Shown: in pieces, positions 7,981-17,204 of the stretch | Numbering within the stretch: the stretch's first letter is position 1 | Layout: each line of letters starts with the position of its first letter | NCBI RefSeq assembly: GCF_030345095.1 | Contig: NZ_CP128360.1 | Span: 1,054,001 to 1,118,000, forward strand | Reading direction: 5' to 3' | DNA from: Solwaraspora sp. WMMA2056 | GTDB taxonomy: Bacteria > Actinomycetota > Actinomycetes > Mycobacteriales > Micromonosporaceae | DNA length: 64,000 bases | The notes under the pieces: model-generated | Database searches by the model: none | What the model was told of the DNA's origin: nothing | What the model saw: the letters and a program-made list of their open reading frames with translations, nothing else | Made by a program: the position numbers and the translations under genes

Positions 7981-9519
7981 TCAGCCGCGACCGGCGCCGT
8001 CGGACGGACCGGCCACCGGGGTGCGGTCGGTACGCCCGGCGGCGACCGACTCGGCGCCGGCGCCGCCCAGCCGGGCGAGCAGACCGGCCAGGTCGATCCC
8101 GGTCAGGTCGTTGCCCAGCTGCAGACCCTGCGCCACGTTGTTCGCCACCGACCTGGTCAGCGACGACGCGCCGTCGGTGGAGATGACGGTCATCTTGTCG
8201 ATCGAGCCCATCGGGGCGCTCGCCGCCTCCACCACCTGCGGCAGCATCTTGACCAGCAGGTCGAGCACTGCGGCCTCGCCGTACGCGGCGAATGCCTCGG
8301 CCTTGCGGGCCATCGCCTCGGCCTCCGCCTCACCGCGGGCCCGGATCGCCGCCGCCTCGGCGCTGCCCTCCCGCTCGACCGCGTCGGCGATGGCGGTACG
8401 GCGCCGCTGCTCCGCCTCACCTTCCTTGGCACCCTCGATCGCGTTCGCCTCCGCCAACGCGGCCCGTCGGGCCCGCTCGCCCTCACCGGTCAGCCGGGAC
8501 TGTTCGGCGGCGGCCTGGGCGGCGGCGATCGTCGCCTGCCGGTCGGCGTCGGCGGCCAGCACCGCCGCGCTGCGCGCCGCCTCGGCCTCCTGCTCCACCC
8601 GGTACCGGGCGGCGTCGGCCGGCTTGCGGACCTCGGTGTCGAGCTGGCGTTCCTTCAGCTCCGCGTTGCGCTCGGCGACCTTCTGCTGCTCGGAGAGGAT
8701 CGCCTGGTCGCGTTCGGCCTGGGCGAGCGGACCGGCCGCCGCCGACCTGGCCTTCGCCGCGTCGATCTCGGCCTGGATGGCCGCCTGCTTCAACGACAGG
8801 TTGCGGTTGGCCTCGGCGATCGCCTCCTCGGCCAGCAGCCGCTCCTGCTCGGCGGCCTGCCGGGCCCGCGCCTCGGCGATCGCTGCGTCCTTGAGTACCC
8901 GGGCCGCCTCCGGCCGGCCCAGGTCCTGCAGGTAGGAACCCTCGGCGATGATGTCCTGCAGCTGGAAGGTGTCCAGCACCAGTCCCTGGTTGGTCATCGA
9001 GTGTTCGGCTTCCTCGGCGACCGCGCTGGCGAACGCCGCCCGGTCCCGGATGATCTCCTCGATGGTGAGCCGGCCGACGATCGAGCGCAGCGCACCGGCC
9101 AGCACCTCGCGGGTGAAGTCCTCGATCTCGTCCTGCTGGTGGAGGAACCGCTGAGCGGCGGCCCGGATCGCGTCCTCCGTACCGCCGATCTTGACGATCG
9201 CCACGCCCTGCAGGTTCGCCCGGATGCCCTGCTTGGAGACCGCGCCGGTGATCTCGACGTGGATCCGGCGGCTGGACAGGTCGAGCACCTGCAGCTTCTG
9301 CACGACGGGCAGGACGAACACCGAGGCACCCATGACGACCTTCTGCCCGGACAGGTCGGTGGAGCGGGAACCGTCGAGCGCCTGGGTGGTGCGGCCCTTG
9401 CGCCCGGTCACGATGAAGGCCTCGTTGGAGCCGGCGACCTTGATCCGGGAGAGCACGAACAGGATGAGGACGAGCACCAGCGCCGCGGCGCCGATGATCG
9501 CGATGAGCAGTGGGGTCAC
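7981..9519 (-). CDS. SPFH/flotillin-like membrane protein
   Basis: A 512-residue flotillin-type protein. An N-terminal hydrophobic anchor (about residues 3-24) is followed by the SPFH (band 7) domain starting near KVAGSNEAFIVTGRKG. After it comes a long Ala/Glu/Arg-rich coiled coil (about 190-400) with AEAEAMARKAEAFAAYG, and a C-terminal segment (VLDLLVKMLPQVVEAAS) typical of YqiK/FloA-like proteins. Flotillins organise membrane microdomains. The upstream gene 63 bases away encodes an NfeD-like protein, the usual operon partner. The gene is convergent to the small membrane protein gene at 7281. Confidence 0.9.
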   Translation of the reverse strand: MTPLLIAIIGAAALVLVLILFVLSRIKVAGSNEAFIVTGRKGRTTQALDGSRSTDLSGQKVVMGASVFVLPVVQKLQVLDLSSRRIHVEITGAVSKQGIRANLQGVAIVKIGGTEDAIRAAAQRFLHQQDEIEDFTREVLAGALRSIVGRLTIEEIIRDRAAFASAVAEEAEHSMTNQGLVLDTFQLQDIIAEGSYLQDLGRPEAARVLKDAAIAEARARQAAEQERLLAEEAIAEANRNLSLKQAAIQAEIDAAKARSAAAGPLAQAERDQAILSEQQKVAERNAELKERQLDTEVRKPADAARYRVEQEAEAARSAAVLAADADRQATIAAAQAAAEQSRLTGEGERARRAALAEANAIEGAKEGEAEQRRRTAIADAVEREGSAEAAAIRARGEAEAEAMARKAEAFAAYGEAAVLDLLVKMLPQVVEAASAPMGSIDKMTVISTDGASSLTRSVANNVAQGLQLGNDLTGIDLAGLLARLGGAGAESVAAGRTDRTPVAGPSDGAGRG

Positions 9520-9581
9520 GGTGTTCCTCCAGTGGGGCTGCCCCGGACGACCTCCGCCGGCGGGGCTGGGTGGGTGGGCCG

Positions 9582-10133
9582 TCAGCCGGCGGACGGGGTC
9601 TGCTCGACCACGACGCTGGTGTCGCTGACCGCCTCGACGACGAAGACTTCGGCACCGAGTGGGATCGACCGGTCGGCGCGGGCACTCAACTTGACCGGCT
9701 GCCCGCCGAGGCGGACCCGGATCTCCCCGTACCCGCCGGGGTGGATCGGGGTGATCACCACGCCGATGGCGCCGACCAGGTCGGTGCGGTGCGGGGTCGC
9801 GTCGGTCGGCATGTTGCGGGCGGCGCGGGACAGTCGGGCGGTCAACCAGCCGACCGGCACCGCTGCGGCGACGCCGATCGCTGCGGCGGCCACGGTCAGG
9901 CCGGCGCTGTCGGCGCCGATCAGTTCGTTGGCGATCGCGGCGGCGAATCCGAACGCCCCGGCGAAGCCGGCGACCACCTCGAGCGACACCGGACCGTCGG
10001 CGCTGACGTCACCGAGGTGCAGCAACTCCCCGCCGAGCAGCCCGATGGCGAGCACCGCCACACCGAGACCACCGATGACCAGGAATACGAGCGTCGCTGT
10101 CTGCACACTCGGCACGGTAGCCGTCACCCTCAA
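9582..10133 (-). CDS. NfeD-like membrane protein, flotillin partner
   Basis: About 183 residues with three to four N-terminal hydrophobic segments (LVFLVIGGLGVAVLAIGLLG, then an Ala-rich pair) and a C-terminal soluble domain from about residue 120 (VGAIGVVITPIHPGGYGEIR, then ARADRSIPLGAEVFVVEAV). The soluble part has the OB-fold pattern of NfeD C-terminal domains. NfeD proteins accompany SPFH proteins in operons, as here. The start is uncertain: the frame opens with TTG at 10133, but GTG codons at 10127, 10115 or 10106 would give a shorter protein beginning just before the first membrane helix. Confidence 0.82.
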   Translation of the reverse strand: MRVTATVPSVQTATLVFLVIGGLGVAVLAIGLLGGELLHLGDVSADGPVSLEVVAGFAGAFGFAAAIANELIGADSAGLTVAAAAIGVAAAVPVGWLTARLSRAARNMPTDATPHRTDLVGAIGVVITPIHPGGYGEIRVRLGGQPVKLSARADRSIPLGAEVFVVEAVSDTSVVVEQTPSAG

Positions 10134-10298
10134 CCGGACCGCCCGGCAAGCGATCCGGGGCCGGCGCGGGGTCCCAGGCCCACCAGCCGCCGATCAGGCG
10201 TTTTCTGACAATAGTCTGTTTTGCCGGCGTTAGCCGGTTAGCGTTACTGATGCCTGGCTTGACCCTGGGGATACGGCGACGCGTAGCGGAGACGAGGG

Positions 10299-11474
10299 AT
10301 GGTGCACGTCAAGAACGATGTCGTGAACCGGCCGGCGCCCGCTGCCGCTCGCGGCCGCCGGGTCGTGGTGGTCCGGGTCCTTGGCGTGCTCGACGTCGGC
10401 GGGACCGAGCTGAGAACGATCGAGCTCATGCCGCTACTGGTCGAGGCCGGTATCGAGCTGCACTTCGTCACCTTGTCCGGTCGCGAGGGGGTGCTCGCGT
10501 CCCAGGTGCGACAGCTGCGTGGACATGTACACGCGATCCGGCTGGCGCCAGGCTTCCCCGCACGTTTCCTCGCCCTGCTGCGAGCGCTGCGCCCGCACGT
10601 CGTGCATTCCGACGTGGCGACGTTCTCCGGCGCGATTCTGCTCCTCGCAGCCCTCGCCCGGGTGCCGGTCCGCATCGCCCACTTCCGCAGCGACGGTGAC
10701 GGTCGACCCGACAGTCCGCGTCGCCGCCTGCAACGGTGGCTGCTGCGCGCGCTCATCCGCAGGTGCGCCACCAACGTGGTCGGCGTGGCGCCGGGGGCGC
10801 TCCAGCACGGGTACTCGCCGGCCTGGAGATCGGACCCGCGATGCCGGGTCATCCCGAACGGGGTCGACCTCGACCGCCTCGGCCGCGCATCGAGCCGTGA
10901 CCTCCGCGCGGAGATCGGTGCACAGCCGGCGGACGTCGTGTGCCTGCATGTCGGCCGCCCGTCCGGAGCGAAACGCCGCTGGCTCATCCCACCGGTGGTG
11001 GCGAGGGCGCGAGAGGCCGGCCTGCCGGTCCGCGCTGTGCTGGTGGGCACCCGGAACGCAGCTGACGACGCGCAGGTCCGCGCGGTCGCGGACGAACACC
11101 GGGTCGGCGAGTACGTCCACCTGCTCGGGCCGACCGAGGACGTCGGCGCCCTGATGCGCCAGGCCGACATCGTGATCCTGCCGTCGGCGCGCGAGGGCCT
11201 GCCCGGGGCCGTCCTCGAAGCAGCGGCTGTCGGCACCCCGGTGGTCGCCTCGGACCTTCCCGGTACCCGGTTCATCGCCGAGCGACTGGCCGGCGTCACG
11301 CTGGTCGCCCCGGACGCACCCGCCCAGGTGTGGGCCGAGGCGCTGCGGCGCGCCACCCGACGTCGGGTCACCGGGCAGGACCGCGCGGCTGCGGTCGCCG
11401 CCTGCGCCGGGAGCGACTTCTCCGTGCCGGCCGCCGCCGCAGCCCACCTGGCGATGTACCACGGGCGCGGATAG
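10299..11474 (+). CDS. Glycosyltransferase family 4 (GT-B) protein
   Basis: A 391-residue GT-B glycosyltransferase. The N-terminal acceptor domain starts VVVVRVLGVLDVGGTELRTI with the glycine-rich loop. The C-terminal nucleotide-sugar domain contains RCRVIPNGVDLDRL and the donor-binding motif SAREGLPGAVLEAAAVGTPV (about 305-324). It starts at ATG 10299 behind a GAGACGAGGG purine stretch, and the next gene begins 17 bases after its stop, so it opens the polysaccharide cassette. The sugar transferred cannot be told. Such enzymes act at the cytosolic face to extend lipid-linked repeat units before flipping and polymerisation. Confidence 0.9.
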   Translation: MVHVKNDVVNRPAPAAARGRRVVVVRVLGVLDVGGTELRTIELMPLLVEAGIELHFVTLSGREGVLASQVRQLRGHVHAIRLAPGFPARFLALLRALRPHVVHSDVATFSGAILLLAALARVPVRIAHFRSDGDGRPDSPRRRLQRWLLRALIRRCATNVVGVAPGALQHGYSPAWRSDPRCRVIPNGVDLDRLGRASSRDLRAEIGAQPADVVCLHVGRPSGAKRRWLIPPVVARAREAGLPVRAVLVGTRNAADDAQVRAVADEHRVGEYVHLLGPTEDVGALMRQADIVILPSAREGLPGAVLEAAAVGTPVVASDLPGTRFIAERLAGVTLVAPDAPAQVWAEALRRATRRRVTGQDRAAAVAACAGSDFSVPAAAAAHLAMYHGRG

Positions 11475-11491
11475 CCGTAAGGGGACAAGGA

Positions 11492-12832
11492 GTGTCGCAG
11501 AGTGATCCGGTGACGCGCGTTCTTCTGATCGCCGTGGTGGTGTTTCTGGGCACCTGGCTCTTCGTCTCGGTAGCGCGCTACCCCAGACATGCGGTCCTGA
11601 TGGCGATACCCGTCCTGATGTGGCCGGTTCCGCTCCGGATCGACGGGGTGGCCCTGCAACAGCCTCTGACTGCAATTCTGCTCTGTGGCGTCATCTTCGG
11701 CGTCCGACGCGAGTTGCGGAGACACTGGGTGCTCACGGCACTCGTCGGGTCCTTCGCTCTCCTCGTGGTGGCGAGCGGATTCTTGCGCGGTCCGACGAAC
11801 GTCATGGAGGTCAGTGAGGCCAGGAACCATGCGCTGACACTCGCCCTCAACGCGGGGTTGGTACTGGCCGTCGCCCTGGCCTCACCGAATGCGCTGTCCT
11901 GTTTGAAGGCGATCGGCCTGTCCGGCGTACTCATCTCCGCCTACCTGCACGGCTTCGGTGAAGTGCGAGGTGGGCGTACCATTCTCGATGGGTTCAATGC
12001 AAACGCCGGAGGGCATTCTCTGGCCATTGCCGTGGTGACACTCGCTGGCCTTTCGGTCGTGACCCGGCAGGTGCGGTGGCTGCTGGTCGCAGCCCTTCCT
12101 GTCTCCGCTCTGTTCGCGACCCAGTCGCGTGGTGCGTTCATCGTTCTGGTCGTCGGACTGGCGGCCCTGTGGCTCGCCGTGGAGCGCGCCGCGCTGCGCC
12201 TGACCGCACTCGCTGCAGGTCTGGTTGTCGTACTGGTTGCCGGGCAGAACTTCGTCGACCTGGTCGAGCGGGAGGTGTTCCGGTTCAGGGACCAGTCCTT
12301 CATCGAGAACGAACATCGGATCTGGGTACTTGAACTCGCATTCAACCTGGTGGAGAAGGATCCGCTTTTCGGAGCTGGATACGGGCAGTTTCTCGACTAT
12401 TCGCAGCGGATGCTCGGTTATGCGATCAACACGCACAACGACTGGGTTCGAATTGCGGCGGAATGCGGTGTTCCCGCCTTCGTTCTGCTCGTCGTGATCG
12501 CGCTGGTCCCGATGCTGCGGATAGATGTCACGGAGGTGGCTGGCCGAGCTCTCCGCGGAGGTCTCGTTGCGATCTGCGTGTCGTTCCTGTTTGCCAACAC
12601 GATGACCGACCTTCGAGTGTCCCTTCCAATGTGGGTCTTTCTTGGTCTCGCGTGGTCGGGGTGGCTGCGGGTGTCGAGCGCGGCTGAGCGTTCCGGCGGT
12701 GAGGGCTGGTCGTGGCTGCGCCCGCAGGGAGAAGCTGACTGGCTCTCCTGGACACGGTGTGACGAGCCCGGAAACTCGATCGAAGAAGGTGAGGACGGAC
12801 ATGCGCGTGCTCTTCATCGGCGGCATCAGTAG
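11492..12832 (+). CDS. O-antigen ligase/Wzy-type polysaccharide polymerase
   Basis: A 446-residue polytopic membrane protein with 10-12 hydrophobic segments and the Wzy_C/O-antigen ligase signature in its C-terminal half: VEKDPLFGAGYGQF, then INTHNDWVRIAAECGVPAF (H and R expected in the periplasmic loop). The GTG at 11492 is chosen because AAGGAG precedes it and because the preceding in-frame sequence overlaps the glycosyltransferase in shadow. Base composition is visibly less GC-rich than the neighbours and codon use is mixed, suggesting transfer. It overlaps the next gene by 32 bases. It probably polymerises or transfers lipid-linked glycan units outside the membrane. Confidence 0.85.
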   Translation: MSQSDPVTRVLLIAVVVFLGTWLFVSVARYPRHAVLMAIPVLMWPVPLRIDGVALQQPLTAILLCGVIFGVRRELRRHWVLTALVGSFALLVVASGFLRGPTNVMEVSEARNHALTLALNAGLVLAVALASPNALSCLKAIGLSGVLISAYLHGFGEVRGGRTILDGFNANAGGHSLAIAVVTLAGLSVVTRQVRWLLVAALPVSALFATQSRGAFIVLVVGLAALWLAVERAALRLTALAAGLVVVLVAGQNFVDLVEREVFRFRDQSFIENEHRIWVLELAFNLVEKDPLFGAGYGQFLDYSQRMLGYAINTHNDWVRIAAECGVPAFVLLVVIALVPMLRIDVTEVAGRALRGGLVAICVSFLFANTMTDLRVSLPMWVFLGLAWSGWLRVSSAAERSGGEGWSWLRPQGEADWLSWTRCDEPGNSIEEGEDGHARALHRRHQ

Positions 12833-13805
12833 GAGTGGAAGTACCCTCCTTGAGCGGGTCCTTGGTGAACTGCCGGACACCTGCGCGGTGGGCGAGGTCG
12901 GCAACCTGTGGCGCCGTGGCCTACGGGACGACGAGCAGTGCGGCTGCGGCTGTCGGTTCTCCGCGTGCGAGTTCTGGCAGGCGGTCGGCGAGCAGGCGTT
13001 CGGCGGCTGGCAGAAGGTGGACCCGCACCGGGTGACGAGCCTCAAACGTACCGTCGAACGTGTCCGGCACCTCCCGCTGCTGGCGCGCCCGAAGCTGACC
13101 ACCGGATGGGCGGCCGTGGTCGAGGAGTACGCCAGCTACTACACGCGCGTGTACGCCGCCGCAGCCGCGCTCACCGGCGCGCGAACCGTCGTCGACTCGT
13201 CCAAGTCCGCGATGCTCGCCCTGACTCTCCGGTGGGCACCCGACCTCGACCTGCGGGTCGTCCACCTGGTTCGCGACCCCCGGGGCGTCGCCCACTCGCT
13301 CACCAAGCGGGTGCCACGCCTGCCGGGTTCGCCGAGTGCGGCGACCATGATGCGCTACCCGCCGGCCCGCACCGCCCTCGAATGGAACCTGTTCAACGGA
13401 GCGTTCGACCTGCTTGGTCGATTGCCGGGCACGGACGTCGGAAGGGGAACCGGTGGTGGTCCGCGTTGCGTGCCGGTGACGCGGATCCGGTACGAGGAGT
13501 TCCTGAACGACCCCCGTCGGGTCGTGGGCGATGTGGCCAGCTACGCCGGCATCGACGCCACCGACGCCGCGCTGTCCTACCTGACCCGCGAGCACGCCGA
13601 GCTGGGTACCGTACACAATCCTTCGGGGAATCCGATGCGGTTCGCGACCGGGCGGGTCAGCCTGCGCCGGGACGACGCGTGGCGCGCCTCGCTTCCGTCG
13701 CGGCACCGCTGGCTGGTGAACGCCATGTGTGCCCCGCTGCTCACCGCGTACGGGTTTCCGCTCCGGGTCCCGCACCCCCGCGACTGTGCGGCCCTGCCGA
13801 GGTGA
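12801..13805 (+). CDS. PAPS-dependent sulfotransferase
   Basis: A 334-residue cytosolic sulfotransferase. The 5'-phosphosulfate loop is at the very N-terminus (FIGGISRSGSTLLERVLGEL, residues 4-23). The 3'-phosphate-binding segment is near residues 130-165 (VVDSSKSAMLALTLRW and VVHLVRDPRGVAHSLTK). It also has several cysteines (CGCGCRFSACEFW), which is unusual. The ATG at 12801 gives the P-loop its normal N-terminal place and overlaps the polymerase gene by 32 bases. Its stop lies 65 bases inside the convergent flippase gene. Context suggests it sulfates a sugar of the glycan made by this cassette. Confidence 0.88.
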   Translation: MRVLFIGGISRSGSTLLERVLGELPDTCAVGEVGNLWRRGLRDDEQCGCGCRFSACEFWQAVGEQAFGGWQKVDPHRVTSLKRTVERVRHLPLLARPKLTTGWAAVVEEYASYYTRVYAAAAALTGARTVVDSSKSAMLALTLRWAPDLDLRVVHLVRDPRGVAHSLTKRVPRLPGSPSAATMMRYPPARTALEWNLFNGAFDLLGRLPGTDVGRGTGGGPRCVPVTRIRYEEFLNDPRRVVGDVASYAGIDATDAALSYLTREHAELGTVHNPSGNPMRFATGRVSLRRDDAWRASLPSRHRWLVNAMCAPLLTAYGFPLRVPHPRDCAALPR

Positions 13806-15189
13806 GCGCGGGGTGGCGGTCGGGGGCCCCCGACGCGGCGGTCTGCCGGGTGGGCGGGTGCACCGCAGGTGTCCGAGTCGTCGCGTGCGCGTCGCCCGGC
13901 GGCGCGGGTACGACGGTCCGGAGAGCGGGTACGACGATCCGGAGATAGGCAACGGCCTGCTGCAGGCCCTTGACGAGTGCGCCGACGAGGACCGCGACGG
14001 CGGCGCCCATCATCCCCATCCGTGGTACGGCGAGAAACGACGTGACCACGACGGCGGCGACGGCGACGAGATGGATCGGCAACTGCACCCGGAAGACCCG
14101 GATCGCGTCGAGCGCGGTGCCGACGAAGACCGTCGCGTAGCCGATGGTCCCGGCGACCATCAGCACGAGAAGCACATCCGTGTGCCGCCCGTATTCGGGG
14201 CCGTAGAAGATCTCCAGGGCGGGCCGCCCGACGACCACGACGGCGAGCACTCCGGCGAGGCCCAGCGCCGCACCGAGCCCGACCGCAGACCAGAGCAGCC
14301 GGTGGAAGGCACGCACGTGGCCTTCGTTGCGGTGGCTGGCCAGGCGTGGGCTCACCGCGAGCGCCAGGGCGCCGACCACCGTGCTACCGGTGACCGTCAG
14401 GTACGCCAGCGCCGCGAAGATGCCGACCGCCTCGGTGCCGTGGGTGCCGGTAAGGACGTACCTGGGTACGTTGACCAGCAGTGACGCCAGCGCCATGGCG
14501 ATGCCGAGCGGGATGGCGATGGCCGCGAGTCGCCACAGCAGCCGACGGTCGAAGCGGGGCCGGACGTCGAACCCGAGGGCGCGTACGCGGGCGATCTCCA
14601 CGGCGCTCTGCGCGATGGTGAGCAGCGCCGCAGCGCCGGCGGCGAGTTCGACCCGGCGCGTCGTGACCACGACGACGGTGAACAGCAGCAGACCCCCGAC
14701 GGCGCGGACGGTCAGGGACCGGGCGACGAGCTGGAGCTGTTCGCGTTGCTGGATCGCGCCGTAGCAGACATCGATGATCGATTCGCCGCCCTTGCCCACG
14801 GCGACCGCCGTGAGGACGAGGGCGCCCTGGGGCGACAGCGGGAGTGCGCCGGCGGCGACCACGACGGCGACGGCGGCCAGTAGCCCGGTGATCAATCGGA
14901 GGGCGAGGTAGTGCCCGAAGCTGAACTGCTGGGCGAGGTCGGTGGCCTGGATCTGGCGCAGTTTCAGGGTGCTGAGGGCGAAGATCGGGCCGCAGATGGC
15001 CAGTGCCAGCATGAACTGGCCGACCGCCTCGGTGGACGTCGTCCGTGCGAGCACGGCGACGATGCCCATCTGGGCGGCCGCGTAGAGGCCGTTGCCGTAC
15101 AGGCCGCTGACCAGATTGCGGCGCAGCGGCCGGGAGTCAGGCCGCACGCTTCGCCGAGATGATGAAGTGGCTGTTGGTGAGGTAGCCAC
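13741..15189 (-). CDS. Polysaccharide flippase (Wzx/MATE-like, MOP superfamily)
   Basis: A protein of up to 482 residues with about 12-14 hydrophobic segments, the arrangement of oligosaccharide flippases (LVSGLYGNGLYAAAQMGIVA near the N-terminus). It would move lipid-linked repeat units to the outer face for the polymerase at 11492. The C-terminal 50 residues are Pro/Ala/Thr-rich and hydrophilic. The start is uncertain: ATG at 15189 overlaps the upstream methyltransferase by 53 bases, whereas GTG at 15147 overlaps by 11. The 3' end overlaps the convergent sulfotransferase by 65 bases. Confidence 0.85.
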   Translation of the reverse strand: MATSPTATSSSRRSVRPDSRPLRRNLVSGLYGNGLYAAAQMGIVAVLARTTSTEAVGQFMLALAICGPIFALSTLKLRQIQATDLAQQFSFGHYLALRLITGLLAAVAVVVAAGALPLSPQGALVLTAVAVGKGGESIIDVCYGAIQQREQLQLVARSLTVRAVGGLLLFTVVVVTTRRVELAAGAAALLTIAQSAVEIARVRALGFDVRPRFDRRLLWRLAAIAIPLGIAMALASLLVNVPRYVLTGTHGTEAVGIFAALAYLTVTGSTVVGALALAVSPRLASHRNEGHVRAFHRLLWSAVGLGAALGLAGVLAVVVVGRPALEIFYGPEYGRHTDVLLVLMVAGTIGYATVFVGTALDAIRVFRVQLPIHLVAVAAVVVTSFLAVPRMGMMGAAVAVLVGALVKGLQQAVAYLRIVVPALRTVVPAPPGDAHATTRTPAVHPPTRQTAASGAPDRHPALTSAGPHSRGGAGPGAETRTR

Positions 15190-15868
15190 CGACCCGGTTG
15201 CCGAGCACGAGCTGACCGAGTCCGCGCAGTCTGCTCGGTGAGTCCCAGCGCACCCGGATCGTCTGGAAGCCCGCCCTGCGCATCAGGCCGGCCCAGACGT
15301 CGGGCTGCTGGTGGATGCGCCAGTCGATGCTGGGGGCGAAGACGTTGGGCAGCTGGAGATCTCCCCAGAGGTTCCGTCGGGCGCAGTCCGTGACGATCAG
15401 ATCACCGTCGTCCGTCATCAGGTCTGCCAGTTTGCGGAACACCTGCTCGTAGCTGCGCGCGGCGGCGGACGCGGGAAGCGCCGCACACGCCTCCTCGTCC
15501 AGGTGGTTGATGGCGTTGTGGATCAGGACGATGTCGAACTTCCGGTCACCGGGCCCGAGATCCTGGAACCGCTCGTGACGGAGCTCGACGTCCACCCGGG
15601 TGCCCAGTTCCGCTGCCATCAGCCGGTACTGGCGCTCCATGGCGACGTTCGATCCGGCTGCGGCCGGCTCCAGGCAGACGACGGGGCCGGCACCCCGGGC
15701 CGCCGCGTAGAAGCTCATCACGCCGTTGCCGCCGCCGATGTCCAGCAGGCTGCGTCCGGCGAGGTGGACGCCTCGAAAGAGCAACTTCTGGTACGCGGTG
15801 AACCGGGTGGGCGAGGGAACGACCGGACGCACCGCAGACCGGTAGATGTCGATTGTCTGGGTCACCAC
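15137..15868 (-). CDS. Class I SAM-dependent methyltransferase
   Basis: About 243 residues with SAM-binding motif I at roughly residue 40-50 (SLLDIGGGNGVMSFYAA), the acidic residue ending beta-2 (VVCLEPAAAG), and motif IV-like FDIVLIHNAINHLDEE, followed by DGDLIVTDCARRNLWGD. The C-terminus (LTNSHFIISAKRAA) is typical of small-molecule methyltransferases. The start is one of two consecutive GTG codons (15868 or 15865); both lack a strong Shine-Dalgarno. It precedes and overlaps the flippase gene, so it probably belongs to the polysaccharide cassette and methylates a sugar or lipid intermediate. The substrate is unknown. Confidence 0.83.
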   Translation of the reverse strand: MVTQTIDIYRSAVRPVVPSPTRFTAYQKLLFRGVHLAGRSLLDIGGGNGVMSFYAAARGAGPVVCLEPAAAGSNVAMERQYRLMAAELGTRVDVELRHERFQDLGPGDRKFDIVLIHNAINHLDEEACAALPASAAARSYEQVFRKLADLMTDDGDLIVTDCARRNLWGDLQLPNVFAPSIDWRIHQQPDVWAGLMRRAGFQTIRVRWDSPSRLRGLGQLVLGNRVGGYLTNSHFIISAKRAA

Positions 15869-15922
15869 CAGAAGGTACCGTGCGAAAAGTAGTGATATAG
15901 GGCAATCAGGAGTAGTTTGTGC

Positions 15923-16576
15923 GTGGACCGGGACGCGGGCCACGTACCCGCGACATCCGGTCCGGGGTCGTCCGCGTGCGACGATGCGTCGGTGGAGATC
16001 AGGATTCGCAGCCTGCTCGGCGCGACCGAGCTGGCGGCGCTGCGACTCCTCGACACCTCCTACTCCACCGAGCTGGTCTACCAGGTCACAGTGGATGACG
16101 GCGGGTTCGTGCTGCGCGAGGTGCCGGTCGCCCCTGCGCTGCGTAAGCGGTACGACCTGACCGAGGGCGTCACCGTCGGCAGCCGACCGTGGGACCTGTA
16201 CGCGGTGGCGGTCGTCGACGCCGCGCCGGTCGGGTTCGTGGCGACGACGTACGAGCGGTGGAACGGCCGGCAGGTGCTCAACGAGTTGCACGTGGCACCG
16301 GCGTACCGACGTCGGGGTCTGGCCCGGGAACTGCTCGGGATCGTGCGCGTCACCGCCCGGGACAACGGTGCCCGGGAGATCTGGTTGGAGACCCAGAACG
16401 TCAACGTCGGGGCGGTACGCGCCTACCGTCGGCTCGGGTTCACCCTGACCGGCATCGACACCACCCGCTACCTGCCGCCGTACGACGACGAGGTGGCCCT
16501 GTTCATGTCGGCGCCGGTGCCACCGGCCCCGGCGTCGGACGGTGCGGCCACGGTGCCGCGGACGCCCGGCGGATAA
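15923..16576 (+). CDS. GNAT family N-acetyltransferase
   Basis: About 217 residues with the GNAT fold. The acetyl-CoA motif A reads ELHVAPAYRRRGLARELLGI and the C-terminal motif is NVNVGAVRAYRRLGFTLTG. The first 23 residues are poorly ordered. GTG at 15923 has AGGAG at 15908-15912. An internal GTG at 15992 (VEIRIRSLLGATELAALRL) would remove the unstructured leader and cannot be excluded. The stop is seven bases before ogt, indicating an operon. The substrate is unknown; the RimI-like end suggests a protein or small-molecule N-acetyltransferase. Confidence 0.82.
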   Translation: MDRDAGHVPATSGPGSSACDDASVEIRIRSLLGATELAALRLLDTSYSTELVYQVTVDDGGFVLREVPVAPALRKRYDLTEGVTVGSRPWDLYAVAVVDAAPVGFVATTYERWNGRQVLNELHVAPAYRRRGLARELLGIVRVTARDNGAREIWLETQNVNVGAVRAYRRLGFTLTGIDTTRYLPPYDDEVALFMSAPVPPAPASDGAATVPRTPGG

Positions 16577-16583
16577 TCGGCGG

Positions 16584-17066
16584 ATGCGATGGGCGGTGCT
16601 GGAGTCCCCGATCGGTGACCTGTCGGTGGCAGTCGACGACGTCGGTGTCTGCGGGGTGCGGTTCGGCCGGGTCGACGCGGTGGTGCAGGCCACGGAACCG
16701 GACCCGGCGCTACGGGCGGCCCTGGCCGAACTACGCGGCTACTTCGCCGGCGAGCTGACCGGATTCACCGTGCCGCTGTCGGTGCGGCAGGGCTCCGCGT
16801 TCGAACGGGCGGTGTGGCGAAGGATGACCGGGATCCCGTACGGGCAGACCGAGACGTACGGCGAGGTCGCCGCCGCGTTGGGCGACCCGCTCGCGGCGCG
16901 GGCGGTCGGGGTGGCCTGCAACCGCAACCCGATCCCGGTGATCGTGCCCTGCCACCGGATCGTCGGCGCCGGCGGCAAGCTGGTCGGCTTCGGTGGCGGG
17001 CTGCCCCGCAAACGCCACCTGCTGGAGTTGGAGGCCGGGGTGGCGTTCCGTCAGGAGTGGAGCTGA
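16584..17066 (+). CDS. ogt: Methylated-DNA-protein-cysteine S-methyltransferase
   Basis: A 160-residue suicide repair enzyme that removes O6-alkyl groups from guanine onto its own cysteine. The active-site motif IPVIVPCHRIVGAGGKLVGF is near residues 115-134 and the helix-turn-helix with arginine finger is in GEVAAALGDPLAARAVGVAC. The N-terminal Ada-like region (MRWAVLESPIGDLSVAV) is short. ATG at 16584 follows the acetyltransferase stop by seven bases. A strong hairpin terminator lies downstream. Confidence 0.95.
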   Translation: MRWAVLESPIGDLSVAVDDVGVCGVRFGRVDAVVQATEPDPALRAALAELRGYFAGELTGFTVPLSVRQGSAFERAVWRRMTGIPYGQTETYGEVAAALGDPLAARAVGVACNRNPIPVIVPCHRIVGAGGKLVGFGGGLPRKRHLLELEAGVAFRQEWS

Positions 17067-17098
17067 TCCACTGCGGCCCGGTGCGGTCGGGCGGTACG

Positions 17099-17141
17099 CG
17101 CGTGGGGCGGTCCACCAGGTCATGGCGGACCGCCCCACGCG
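17099..17141. terminator. Bidirectional terminator between ogt and ino1
   Basis: A perfect 15-bp stem: CGCGTGGGGCGGTCC (17099-17113) and its complement at 17127-17141, with a 13-base loop. It lies between two converging genes and has no U-tract. Confidence 0.75.
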
Positions 17142-17204
17142 GTGTCGGCGGCAAGCGGTGGCTCGACGCCCGGTCGGATCGGCTCAGCGCCCGATCAGGT
17201 CGGC

